Below, one piece after another: positions 16,843 through 25,573 of a DNA stretch of 64,000 nt (positions are counted from its first letter, which is position 1; each line of letters starts with the position of its first letter). A program made the translations under genes and the position numbers. This DNA is from Allochromatium palmeri (GTDB lineage: Bacteria > Pseudomonadota > Gammaproteobacteria > Chromatiales > Chromatiaceae). The notes under the pieces are model-generated. The model did not search any database, was not told the DNA's origin, and was given only the letters and a program-made list of their open reading frames with translations. The stretch lies in assembly GCF_009720725.1 (NCBI RefSeq), contig NZ_WNKT01000001.1, positions 186,001-250,000 on the forward strand, given 5' to 3'.

Positions 16843-17553
16843 ATGAAAACCGTGGTCGCAATTCGGCATGTGGCGTTTGAAGACCTGGGGTCTTTTGCCT
16901 CGGTACTGGCTCAGCGCGGCTTCAGTCTGCGTTATCTGGAGGCCGGTGTTGATCAACTCGATGACCTCGACCCCAGTGAGCCGGACGTGCTGGTCGTGCT
17001 GGGCGGGCCGATCGGCGCCTACGAGGAGTCGAACTATCCCTTCATCCGCGACGAACTGCGCCTCCTGGAAAAACGCTTGCAGGCCGACCGCCCGACGCTT
17101 GGGATCTGTCTCGGTGCACAGCTGATGGCGCGGGCGCTCGGGGCGCGTGTCTATCCGGGACCGCGCAAAGAAATCGGCTGGATGCCGCTGCATCTGTCGC
17201 CGGAGGGGCAGGTTGTACCGCTGGCGCATGTGGATGGCGCCCTGACCTCGATGCTGCACTGGCATGGCGATACCTTCGATCTGCCGGCGGGCGCGACGCG
17301 ACTGGCCTCCACCGACCTGTATCCCAATCAAGCCTTCTCCTGGGGACGCTCGGCGCTGGCGCTTCAGTGTCATCCCGAGGTACGCGCCGGCCAGCTCGAA
17401 CGCTGGCTGATCGGTCATGCCAGCGAGCTGGCCGGTGCCGGAATCTCGATACCGGACTTGCGCGCCGAGAGTGCGCGTCTGGCGCCAACCCTGGAGCAGC
17501 AGGGTCAGCGGTTCTTCGACGCCTGGCTAACGGCCGTCGACGCTCATCCGTGA
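16843..17553 (+). CDS. Class I glutamine amidotransferase-like protein
   Basis: A 236-residue stand-alone class I GATase domain resembling the GuaA-type amidotransferase family. The nucleophile cysteine is in GICLGAQLMARALG (about 90-103) and the histidine and glutamate of the triad are in LQCHPEV (about 178-184); LGGPIGAYEE (about 52-61) forms the oxyanion region. With no synthetase domain attached, the acceptor substrate is unknown; relatives include putative GMP-synthase-like proteins and gamma-glutamyl hydrolases. The ATG at 16843 is chosen over the longer frame that begins inside the kinase gene. It may be cotranscribed with the hybrid kinase. Confidence 0.88.
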   Translation: MKTVVAIRHVAFEDLGSFASVLAQRGFSLRYLEAGVDQLDDLDPSEPDVLVVLGGPIGAYEESNYPFIRDELRLLEKRLQADRPTLGICLGAQLMARALGARVYPGPRKEIGWMPLHLSPEGQVVPLAHVDGALTSMLHWHGDTFDLPAGATRLASTDLYPNQAFSWGRSALALQCHPEVRAGQLERWLIGHASELAGAGISIPDLRAESARLAPTLEQQGQRFFDAWLTAVDAHP

Positions 17554-17562
17554 TGCGCGGCC

Positions 17563-18225
17563 TCAATGCCGATGCTCGGCCACGCGCATGCTGGAGGCCG
17601 AGGCCATGTCGAGCAGTCCGCGCATCAGGGCGGCGCGCTCGGCCATTGGCAAGGTTTCGATCAGCGCCTGCTTGTCCTCGGGACTGAGCGGCAGATGCGC
17701 GCACAGCAGGTTGGTCAAATCCTGATCGGCCATCTTCTCGATGTCGTTCCAGGGGATCTCGACGCCGTGCAGGCTGCAATAGGTCTTGAGCGAGCTGAGA
17801 AAGCCGGGGCGATCGGGGATGCGTCCCTCGTCGTCATGACAGTCGGCAGCGAAGCGCTCCCAGTCGACCTGCGCGCGACGATAGCCGTTGTGCTCCTCGA
17901 TTTCGTGCGACACCTGGAAGCGGCAGACCCCGGTGAGCACCAGCATGATGCGCCCATCCGGGGTTTCGCTGTAGGAGGTGATGCGCCCGGCACAACCGAC
18001 GTGATGGATCGCCGGGACATCCTCCATCAGCGTCTCACTGGTCGGCTGGATCATCCCGATCAAGTGATGCGAGGCCAGCACATCGGCAACCAGACTGAGA
18101 TAGCGCGGTTCAAAGATGTTCAGCGGCAGTTGCACGCCCGGCATCACTACCGCGCCGGCCAGCGGGAACAGCTGCAACGTCGGGGGTAGGTCGGAGAACT
18201 TGGGGAAGAACGGAGTACGAGTCAT
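17563..18225 (-). CDS. LON N-terminal substrate-binding domain protein
   Basis: A 220-residue protein consisting of the LON substrate-binding (PUA-like plus helical) domain without the AAA+ or protease parts. The motif LPLNIFEPRYLSLVADVL (about 32-49) and the GCAGRITSY segment (about 76-84) are family hallmarks. Such stand-alone proteins are common in proteobacteria and have no settled function. The ATG at 18225 has GGAG eight bases upstream; the frame extends further upstream but without ribosome site. It converges with the amidotransferase gene and diverges from egtB. Confidence 0.9.
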   Translation of the reverse strand: MTRTPFFPKFSDLPPTLQLFPLAGAVVMPGVQLPLNIFEPRYLSLVADVLASHHLIGMIQPTSETLMEDVPAIHHVGCAGRITSYSETPDGRIMLVLTGVCRFQVSHEIEEHNGYRRAQVDWERFAADCHDDEGRIPDRPGFLSSLKTYCSLHGVEIPWNDIEKMADQDLTNLLCAHLPLSPEDKQALIETLPMAERAALMRGLLDMASASSMRVAEHRH

Positions 18226-18424
18226 CAATGGAGCTCCAGTCGAACCGCGTCCGATGAATCCTATTGGAAAGGCGTAGCAAGCGCGCGTGTTGGCGCTGTA
18301 CATGCCCTATGATGGGGCATTGTGATCGAATCACCAGTCTCGAACCTGGAAATTGCCGCGCCCGGCCGCACCTTCCAGGCCGAACGCGCCAGACGGGCGC
18401 CTATTTATCGACTGAGAGGGAACC

Positions 18425-19717
18425 ATGCCGGATACATCAGCCACCCAGGACCGGATCGACGCCGCGCGTGCGTCACTCGCCGAGCAGTACCCGCGGGTGC
18501 GCCGTTTCTCGGAGCAACTCTGCGAGCCGTTGGAGATCGAGGACTATGGCTTGCAGACCGTGGTCGAGGCCAGCCCGCCTAAATGGCATCTGGCCCATGT
18601 TTCCTGGTTCTACGAGACCTTTCTGCTGCGACCCTTGCTGCCGGGCTATCAGGTCTTCCATCCGCGTTTCGAGTATCTGTTCAACAGCTATTACGAACAG
18701 ACCGGCACCGGCTTTTGGCCGCGTCACGAACGCGGCCTGCTGGCGCGTCCGACCGTGGCTGAAGTGTACGACTACCGGCGGCATGTCGATGCGGCCATGG
18801 CGCGTCTGATCGCTGAGTGTGCTGAGTCGGATTGGCCGACCGTCGAGCTCCGCCTGCGCATCGGACTCAATCATGAGCAGCAGCATCAGGAACTACTGGT
18901 CACCGACATCAAGCGCCACTTTGCCCATAACCCACTGCGACCGGCCTATCGCACTGATCTGCCTGTGGCGTCCGCGAGCTTGCCCGCGCCGCTCCAGTGG
19001 CTCGACTTCGAAGGCGGTCTGATCGAGGTCGGCACCGAGCGCGAAGGTTTCCACTACGACAATGAAGCACCCCGCCATCGCGTGTTCGTCGCGCCCTTCA
19101 AGCTCGCCGACCGTCCTGTGACCAATGGCGAGTTCCTGGAGTTCATCCAGGACGGCGGCTATCAGAACACCGGACTCTGGCTCTCGGATGGATGGGCGAC
19201 GGTCAAGTCACAGGGCTGGCGTGCACCGCTCTATTGGGAAGAGCGTGATGGCGAATGGTGGCTGATGACGCTCTCCGGAATGCGGCCGCTCGATCCAGCC
19301 GAGCCGGTCTGCCATGTCAGCTATTACGAAGCCGATGCCTACGCCACCTGGGCCGGCAAGCGTCTGCCGACTGAGTTCGAGTGGGAGCAGGCCGCGCACG
19401 GTCAGTCGATCGCGGGCAATTTCGTCGACGACGGCTGGCTGCATCCGCGTCCGGCTCAGCGTGGCGAGGGGCTGAAACAGCTCTTCGGCGACGTCTGGGA
19501 GTGGACCGGCTCGGCCTATCTGCCCTATCCAGGCTATCGCGCCGCACCGGGTGCGCTCGGTGAGTACAACGGCAAGTTCATGTGCAACCAGATGGTGCTG
19601 CGCGGCGGCTCCTGCGCGACCTCGCGCGACCATATCCGCCCGACCTATCGTAACTTTTTCTATCCCCAGGAGCGCTGGCAGTTCATGGGCTTCCGACTGG
19701 CGGAGGTGGGCGCATGA
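18425..19717 (+). CDS. egtB: EgtB, ergothioneine sulfoxide synthase
   Basis: A 430-residue non-heme iron enzyme that joins trimethylhistidine (hercynine) to a thiol donor using oxygen. The N-terminal DinB-like domain carries the iron ligands: a histidine in WHLAHVSWFYE (about 54-64) and the H-x3-H-x-E cluster in NHEQQHQELL (about 149-158). The C-terminal FGE/sulfatase-modifying-type domain (about 190-428) ends with LRGGSCATSRDHIRP and FMGFRLAE. The ribosome site GAGAGGG is close upstream of the ATG. The stop overlaps the egtD start as ATGA. No egtA or egtC is present, so the thiol donor may be cysteine or gamma-glutamylcysteine; this cannot be decided from sequence alone. Confidence 0.93.
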   Translation: MPDTSATQDRIDAARASLAEQYPRVRRFSEQLCEPLEIEDYGLQTVVEASPPKWHLAHVSWFYETFLLRPLLPGYQVFHPRFEYLFNSYYEQTGTGFWPRHERGLLARPTVAEVYDYRRHVDAAMARLIAECAESDWPTVELRLRIGLNHEQQHQELLVTDIKRHFAHNPLRPAYRTDLPVASASLPAPLQWLDFEGGLIEVGTEREGFHYDNEAPRHRVFVAPFKLADRPVTNGEFLEFIQDGGYQNTGLWLSDGWATVKSQGWRAPLYWEERDGEWWLMTLSGMRPLDPAEPVCHVSYYEADAYATWAGKRLPTEFEWEQAAHGQSIAGNFVDDGWLHPRPAQRGEGLKQLFGDVWEWTGSAYLPYPGYRAAPGALGEYNGKFMCNQMVLRGGSCATSRDHIRPTYRNFFYPQERWQFMGFRLAEVGA

Positions 19718-20745
19718 GACTGGACACAGCGGCATTACAGGCTTCATCGATGACACAGGGACACACCGGATCGGGCGAGCGCGTCGAGTCACGCATCCGC
19801 TTCTTCGACTTCCATCCGACCACGGCCGACGTGCGCGCCGAGGTGCTGGAGGGACTGAGCCAACCACACAAACGGCTGCCGCCCAAGCTGTTCTACGATC
19901 AGCAGGGCTCGCGGCTGTTCGACGCCATCACCGAACTGCCCGAGTATTACCCGACCCGCACCGAGATCCAGATCCTGCGCGATCATGGCGAGGCGATGGC
20001 CGAGCAGCTTGGACGCGGCTGTGTGCTGATCGAGTTGGGGAGCGGCAGCAGTCTCAAAATTCAGACGTTGCTCGCGGCTCTGCGGCCCAGGGTCTATATC
20101 CCGGTCGACATCTCCAGGGCCCATCTGCTCGAATCGGCCCAGGCGCTCGCCGAGCGTTTTCCGGAGCTGTCGATCCGCGCTGCCTGTGCCGATTATTCCG
20201 GACCCTTCGAGCTGCCCTTGGAACCCGAGTGGCGCGATCTGGCGGCCTTCTTCCCCGGATCGAGCATCGGCAATTTCGATCCGGACGAGGCGCGTGCTTT
20301 CCTCAAGCGCGTGGGGCGTGTGCTGGGTCCGGGCGGGCGCTTGCTGATCGGGGTGGATCTCAAGAAGGAGCGCGCCGTGCTGGAAGCGGCCTACAACGAC
20401 GCCCAGGGCGTCACAGCCGCGTTCAATCTCAATCTGCTCACCCGGCTTAACAGTGAGCTGGGGGCCGATTTCGAGGTCGACGCCTTCCGTCATCGCGCTG
20501 TCTTCAACGAGGACGCCAGCCGTATCGAGATGCATCTGGTCAGTCGGGGCAATCAGCGCGTGCGCGTCGCCGGGCAGGTCTTCGACGTCCGGCTCGGCGA
20601 GAGCATCCATACCGAGAACTCCTATAAATACGGCATCGAGGACTTCCAGCGGCTCGCGCGCTCGGCAGGCTTCGTCTCCGAGCAGGTGTGGACCGACGCG
20701 GGCGAGCTGTTCAGCGTCCACTGTCTGCGCGTGGAGGATGCCTGA
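19714..20745 (+). CDS. egtD: EgtD, L-histidine N-alpha-methyltransferase
   Basis: A 343-residue SAM-dependent methyltransferase that trimethylates histidine to hercynine, the substrate of EgtB. Family markers are PPKLFYDQQGSRLFDAI (about 56-72), the SAM loop ELGSGSSLKIQTLL (about 107-120), YIPVDIS (about 128-134) and the FFPGSSIGNFDPDEA segment (about 182-196). Length is near that of mycobacterial EgtD (about 320). It is translationally coupled to egtB; an in-frame ATG 12 codons downstream is a possible alternative start because the first residues are not conserved-looking. Confidence 0.93.
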   Translation: MRLDTAALQASSMTQGHTGSGERVESRIRFFDFHPTTADVRAEVLEGLSQPHKRLPPKLFYDQQGSRLFDAITELPEYYPTRTEIQILRDHGEAMAEQLGRGCVLIELGSGSSLKIQTLLAALRPRVYIPVDISRAHLLESAQALAERFPELSIRAACADYSGPFELPLEPEWRDLAAFFPGSSIGNFDPDEARAFLKRVGRVLGPGGRLLIGVDLKKERAVLEAAYNDAQGVTAAFNLNLLTRLNSELGADFEVDAFRHRAVFNEDASRIEMHLVSRGNQRVRVAGQVFDVRLGESIHTENSYKYGIEDFQRLARSAGFVSEQVWTDAGELFSVHCLRVEDA

Positions 20746-20872
20746 GCGCCGTCACACGGCATGGCGTTCGTCGTTGCTTCGAGGCGACGGCTATTTTCAT
20801 CGCTTCCAGGCAACCTGATACCATCAGGTTCTCAATGGTTTTCAAACCGCCAATGGTGTGGGAGCAAGCGCC

Positions 20873-22108
20873 ATGTCACTGATTCAACCTTTCGCTGGTC
20901 TGCGTCCGGCGCCCGGTCGTGCGGCCGAAGTCGCCGCGCCACCCTATGACGTGCTGAACACCGCCGAGGCACGGCGTCTGGTTACGGGGCATCCCTGGAG
21001 CTTTCTGCACATCTCGCGCGCCGAGGTCGATCTGCCCGAGGATACCGACCCCTACGCGCCCGAGGTCTATGCCAAAGCACGCGAGAGCCTGGAGCGGATG
21101 CTGGCCGCAGGCGTGCTGGTCCGCGATCCTGAGCCGTCTTACTCCGTCTATCGTCTGATCATGGGCGAGCATGTCCAGACTGGATTGGTCGTCTCGGCCT
21201 CGATCGCCGACTATGACGCCGGGCGCATCAAGAAGCACGAGTTCACCCGTCCGTCCAAGGAGGATGATCGGGTGCGCCAGATCCAGGCGCTCGACGCCCA
21301 GACCGGGCCGGTGCTGCTGGCCTATCGCGCCACGCCCGACATCGACCGGACACTCGCGACCATCGTCGCCGACACGCCGCCCGAGGTCGACATCACCGCC
21401 GCCGACGGTGTGCGCCATCAGCTCTGGCCGGTGGTCGGGCGCGATGTGATCGAGCATCTGACTCAGGCGTTCGATCGGCTCGACAGTCTCTACATCGCCG
21501 ATGGGCATCATCGCTCAGCGGCCGCCTCGCGCGTTGCGGCCTCGCGACGGTGTGGGGATGGAGGGGCCGCCGAGGCGCATCAGGGCTTCCTTGCCGTAGC
21601 CTTCCCGCACGATCAGATGCGCATCCTTGACTACAACCGACTGGTGCGCGATCTCAATGGCCTGGATGTCGGTGCTTTCCTGGAACGGGTCGCCGAGTGC
21701 TTCACTGTCGAGCCGTCCGACACGCCGGTCTCACCCGAGCGTCCGGGCGTCTTCGGGATGTATCTCCAGGGTGCCTGGTACCGCTTGACGCTTTCCGACA
21801 CGATCCCGCCCGCTACCGATCCAGTCGCCGCGCTGGATGTGAGCCGGTTGCAGGAATATCTGCTTGGCCCGATCCTCGGCATCCAGGATCCGCGCCGCGA
21901 CGAGCGCATCGACTTCGTCGGCGGCATCCGGGGTCTGGCTGGCCTCACCGCGCGCGTCGACTCGGGTGAGATGGCCGTGGCCTTCGCCCTGCATCCGACC
22001 CGCCTGGAGGAACTGATGGCGGTGGCCGACCGGGGCGAGGTCATGCCGCCCAAATCCACCTGGTTCGAACCCAAGCTCGCCGATGGGCTGGTCAGCCTCG
22101 TTCTTTAG
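20873..22108 (+). CDS. DUF1015-family conserved protein
   Basis: A 411-residue member of the DUF1015 family (COG4198), widespread and of uncertain function. Characteristic stretches are IQPFAGLRPAPG at the N-terminus, AAPPYDVLN (about 21-29), KKHEFTRPSKEDDRVRQI (about 117-134) and LYIADGHHRSAAA (about 202-214), the last probably an active or ligand site. The ATG at 20873 has GGGAG eight bases upstream and is preferred over a GTG 15 bases earlier. It precedes relA by 72 bases on the same strand. Confidence 0.87.
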   Translation: MSLIQPFAGLRPAPGRAAEVAAPPYDVLNTAEARRLVTGHPWSFLHISRAEVDLPEDTDPYAPEVYAKARESLERMLAAGVLVRDPEPSYSVYRLIMGEHVQTGLVVSASIADYDAGRIKKHEFTRPSKEDDRVRQIQALDAQTGPVLLAYRATPDIDRTLATIVADTPPEVDITAADGVRHQLWPVVGRDVIEHLTQAFDRLDSLYIADGHHRSAAASRVAASRRCGDGGAAEAHQGFLAVAFPHDQMRILDYNRLVRDLNGLDVGAFLERVAECFTVEPSDTPVSPERPGVFGMYLQGAWYRLTLSDTIPPATDPVAALDVSRLQEYLLGPILGIQDPRRDERIDFVGGIRGLAGLTARVDSGEMAVAFALHPTRLEELMAVADRGEVMPPKSTWFEPKLADGLVSLVL

Positions 22109-22180
22109 GACTCGGCCCAAAGGTCGGCCCATTCGGCTGATCAAGACCGATCGCTGATTGCTGGAGGCTGCGCGCATCTC

Positions 22181-24427
22181 ATGGTCAAACCACTCTACAA
22201 CCTCCCCGAGCCGGACACCGACGACGCGGAGACGATCCGCCATTGGCTCGACAGTCTGGAGGGCGACTATCCGGCCGACGAGCACGAGCGCCTCGCCCGT
22301 GCCTGTGACGTCCTGTCACACTGCCAGGGTGAGTTGCGTCCAGACACTGGTGAGAGCGCGATTCGTCACGGACTCTCCACCGCCGACATCCTGGCGCGCT
22401 TGGGCATGGATCATGAGACGCTGATCGCCGCGCTGCTCAAGGGCTGTCCGGCCTTGAGCGCGGGCGAGCTGAGCGAAACGACGCGGCTGGAGGACTTCGG
22501 CCCCGGCCTCGCGCGCATGGTCGACGATCTGGCCCGGATCGATCAGCTCGCCAACGTCGAAGCGGTCATCGCCGCCAAGGATCAGCCCCAGCATGAGGAA
22601 AATCTGCGTCGCCTGCTGCTCGGCATCGCCGAGGACGTGCGCGTGGTCCTGGTGGTGCTGGCCGAGCGAGTGCATCTGATGCGCGCGATCAAGGATCTGG
22701 AGCCGGAGCGGCGCACCAAGATCGCGCGCGACACCCAGCGCGTTTATGCGCCGCTGGCCAACCGGCTCGGTATCTGGCAGATCAAATGGGAGCTGGAAGA
22801 TCTGTCACTGCGCTATCTCCAGCCTGGTGAATACCGGCGCATCGCCAAGCTACTGGCCGAGCGGCGTGAGGAGCGCGAGCACTATATCGCCGCCGTCATG
22901 GCGACGCTGCGCGAGAAGTTCGACGAACTCGGCATCGGCGCCGAGATCACCGGCCGTCCCAAGCACATCTACAGCATCTGGAAGAAGATGCAGCGCAAGG
23001 CTGTCGACATCGACGACATCTTCGACCTGCGCGCCGTGCGCATCCTGGTCGACTCGGTCGCCGACTGCTATGCCGCGCTCGGTGTGGTGCATGGACTCTG
23101 GCGTCATATCCCCAAGGAATTCGACGACTACATCGCCACGCCCAAGGGCAACTTCTATCAGTCGCTGCACACGGCGGTCGAGGGGCCGGAAGGCAAGGCG
23201 CTGGAAGTCCAGATCCGCACCCACGCCATGCACCAGCATGCTGAGTTCGGCGTAGCCGCGCACTGGGCGTATAAAGAAGCCAAGGGCCATGACGCCGAGT
23301 TCCAGCGGCGCGTGGTCTGGATGCGCCAGTGGCTGGAGACCAAGAATGAGGACGAAGCCGCCGGCGAGCGGCTGGAGCGTTTCAAAGCCGAGTTCGAACC
23401 GGCGCACATCTATGTGCTCACGCCCCAGTCCAAGGTGGTCGAGCTACCCAAGGACGCCACGCCGCTCGATTTTGCCTATGCCATCCATTCCGAGATCGGC
23501 AACCGCTGTCGGGGCGCCAAGGTCAACGAGCGCATCGTCCCGCTCAATCACACACTCCACAGCGGCGATACGGTCGAGATCCTGACCCAGAAGAACGCGG
23601 CCCCGAGCCGCGACTGGCTCAGTCCGCATCACGGCTATCTGACCACGGCCCGCGCGCGCAACCGGGTGCGCCAGTGGTTCAAGCAGCAGGACTTCGACAA
23701 GCATCTGCACGAGGGACGCGGGATGCTGGAACGCGAGCTGGCGCGGCTCGGCATCGGCGACAAGCCGCACCTCGATGCGATTGCCCCGCGTTTCAACTTC
23801 AAGCGCGGTGAGGATGTCTTGGCGGCCATCGGGCGCGGTGATCTGGCGGTCGGTCTGGTCGCGCGTCAGGTTGGCGAGCCGAAGAGCGAGGAGTCCAAGG
23901 AACGCGAGCGCGAACCTGAAATCAAGCCGCGCGCCCCGCGCCATCACAAACCGGGCCATCATAAGAACGGTTCGGGCAGCGATGTCGTGGTCGAGGGCGT
24001 CGACGATCTCATGACCCAGATGGCGCCCTGCTGCAAGCCCGTCCCGTATGATCCCATCATCGGTTTCGTCACACGCGGGCGCGGCGTGACCATCCATCGG
24101 CGCGACTGCGGCAACATCCGGCATCTGGGCGCCGATGAGCGTGAGCGGCTGATCGAGGCACACTGGGCCGATCAGCCCGGCAGCAGTCACTACCCGGTCG
24201 ATCTACTCGTCGTGGCCGCCGATCGCAAGGGCTTGCTGCGCGATGTCAGTTCCATCTTCTCGGATGCCGATATCGATGTGATCGGGGTCGAGACCCACTC
24301 GGAGCGCAGCACCGATACCGCTTCGATGCGTTTCACCATCGAGGTCGCGGACAATGCGCATCTGGAACGGCTCATGATCAAGCTCCAGCAGATTCCAGGG
24401 GTCGATGAAGTCCGCCGTTTCCATTGA
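22181..24427 (+). CDS. relA: RelA-type (p)ppGpp synthetase
   Basis: A 748-residue RelA/SpoT homologue. The N-terminal hydrolase region lacks the His-Asp pair (it reads AALLKGCPALSAGEL where SpoT has AALLHD), so hydrolase activity should be absent. The synthetase region has GRPKHIYSIWKKMQRK (about 265-280), FDLRAVRI and the QIRTHAMHQHAEFGVAAHW stretch. A TGS domain follows (about 408-470), then a cysteine-containing region (APCCKPVP, about 620) and a C-terminal ACT domain (about 670-748). This is the ribosome-associated stringent-response enzyme type. No spoT is in the window. Its end overlaps the open frame of the following kinase gene. Confidence 0.95.
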   Translation: MVKPLYNLPEPDTDDAETIRHWLDSLEGDYPADEHERLARACDVLSHCQGELRPDTGESAIRHGLSTADILARLGMDHETLIAALLKGCPALSAGELSETTRLEDFGPGLARMVDDLARIDQLANVEAVIAAKDQPQHEENLRRLLLGIAEDVRVVLVVLAERVHLMRAIKDLEPERRTKIARDTQRVYAPLANRLGIWQIKWELEDLSLRYLQPGEYRRIAKLLAERREEREHYIAAVMATLREKFDELGIGAEITGRPKHIYSIWKKMQRKAVDIDDIFDLRAVRILVDSVADCYAALGVVHGLWRHIPKEFDDYIATPKGNFYQSLHTAVEGPEGKALEVQIRTHAMHQHAEFGVAAHWAYKEAKGHDAEFQRRVVWMRQWLETKNEDEAAGERLERFKAEFEPAHIYVLTPQSKVVELPKDATPLDFAYAIHSEIGNRCRGAKVNERIVPLNHTLHSGDTVEILTQKNAAPSRDWLSPHHGYLTTARARNRVRQWFKQQDFDKHLHEGRGMLERELARLGIGDKPHLDAIAPRFNFKRGEDVLAAIGRGDLAVGLVARQVGEPKSEESKEREREPEIKPRAPRHHKPGHHKNGSGSDVVVEGVDDLMTQMAPCCKPVPYDPIIGFVTRGRGVTIHRRDCGNIRHLGADERERLIEAHWADQPGSSHYPVDLLVVAADRKGLLRDVSSIFSDADIDVIGVETHSERSTDTASMRFTIEVADNAHLERLMIKLQQIPGVDEVRRFH

Positions 24428-24461
24428 TCATCGCGAAACTATTGGATCGAGTGCAGGGGCC

Positions 24462-25541
24462 ATGACCGCCGATTACAGCCACTTGCTGGGGCTTTGCCAG
24501 CACTTTGCCATTGAGCCGCCGATCAGCGCCATCTCGCCCCTGGGGCGAGGGCTGATCAACGACACCTATCGACTGGAGGCCGGTGGGCGCGCCTATGTGC
24601 TTCAGCGGCTCAATGGGCATGTCTTTCCCGAGCCTGAGCGGATCATGGTCAATCTGGCGCGATTGGGGCGTCATCCCGAGCCGCCCGAATCGCTCGGGCT
24701 GCACGTTCCGGCCCTGATTCCGACCCGCGACGGGACGAGTTGCGTCCGCGATCAGACAGGCGCCGTCTGGCGTCTGATGGATTTCGTCCCCGACACCTGC
24801 AATCTGCCTCGTCTCCAGAGCATCGAGCAGGCGCGCGAGGTCGGTCGGGTGCTGGGGTGTTTCCATCGCTGGACGGCGGCGCTGCCGGTCGAGGACTTCG
24901 CGGTCACGCTGCCCGGCTATCACGACACAGCGGGCTATCTCGGGCGTCTGCGTGCGCTGTTCGAACCGGGGACTGCCGCGACCGAGATCGCCCCACTCCT
25001 GCGCTTCATTGAGGCGCGGTCGGATCTGGCTGAGACGCTGGATCAGGCCGTGCGTTCAGGCCGGATCGCGCCACGCCTCACCCATGGCGATCCCAAGCTC
25101 GACAACATCCTCTTCGACCAGGACGCTCGGCGCGCCCTGGCGCTGATCGATCTGGACACCATCCAGCCGGGGCTGATCCAGCACGATCTGGGTGATTGTC
25201 TGCGTTCCTGCTGCAATGCCCTGGGCGAAGGCGAGACCGATCCGGCGCGGGTGCGGTTCGATCTCAGGCTCGCCGGGGCGATCCTCGCCGGCTATGCCGA
25301 GGCCACGCGCGACTGGCTGAGCGGTGAAGACATCGACTGTCTGTTCGACGGCATCCGGGTCATGCCCTTCGAGCTGGGTCTGCGCTTTCTCACTGATCAT
25401 CTCCAGGGTGATCGCTATTTCAAGGTCGACCGGCCGGGACGCAATCTCATCAAGGCGCGGATCCAGTTCGCCCTGGTTGCCGACATCGAGCGCCAGGACG
25501 CGGCGATCCGCGCAGTGATCGTCGAAGCCTTCCGGTCCTGA
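24462..25541 (+). CDS. APH/ChoK-family phosphotransferase (sugar or small-molecule kinase)
   Basis: A 359-residue protein-kinase-like phosphotransferase. The nucleotide region GRGLINDTYRLEAGGRAYVLQRLN (28 onward), the catalytic loop LTHGDPKLDNILFD (about 205-218) and the metal-binding LIDLDTIQPG (about 226-235) are all present. Proteins with this layout include N-acetylhexosamine kinases and uncharacterised mucin-desulfatase-neighbour kinases; the substrate is not readable. The ATG at 24462 has a purine-rich AGGGG just upstream; the frame is open to 24405, overlapping relA. It converges with the FGE-like gene after 32 bases. Confidence 0.85.
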   Translation: MTADYSHLLGLCQHFAIEPPISAISPLGRGLINDTYRLEAGGRAYVLQRLNGHVFPEPERIMVNLARLGRHPEPPESLGLHVPALIPTRDGTSCVRDQTGAVWRLMDFVPDTCNLPRLQSIEQAREVGRVLGCFHRWTAALPVEDFAVTLPGYHDTAGYLGRLRALFEPGTAATEIAPLLRFIEARSDLAETLDQAVRSGRIAPRLTHGDPKLDNILFDQDARRALALIDLDTIQPGLIQHDLGDCLRSCCNALGEGETDPARVRFDLRLAGAILAGYAEATRDWLSGEDIDCLFDGIRVMPFELGLRFLTDHLQGDRYFKVDRPGRNLIKARIQFALVADIERQDAAIRAVIVEAFRS

Positions 25542-25573
25542 GCGACGGCTTGCGCCGAAAAGACGTGCCTTCG

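Noticed and set aside
16843-17553. Amidotransferase gene as egtC of the ergothioneine pathway
   Set aside because: EgtC is a class II (N-terminal cysteine) amidotransferase; this protein has the class I triad and an internal cysteine.
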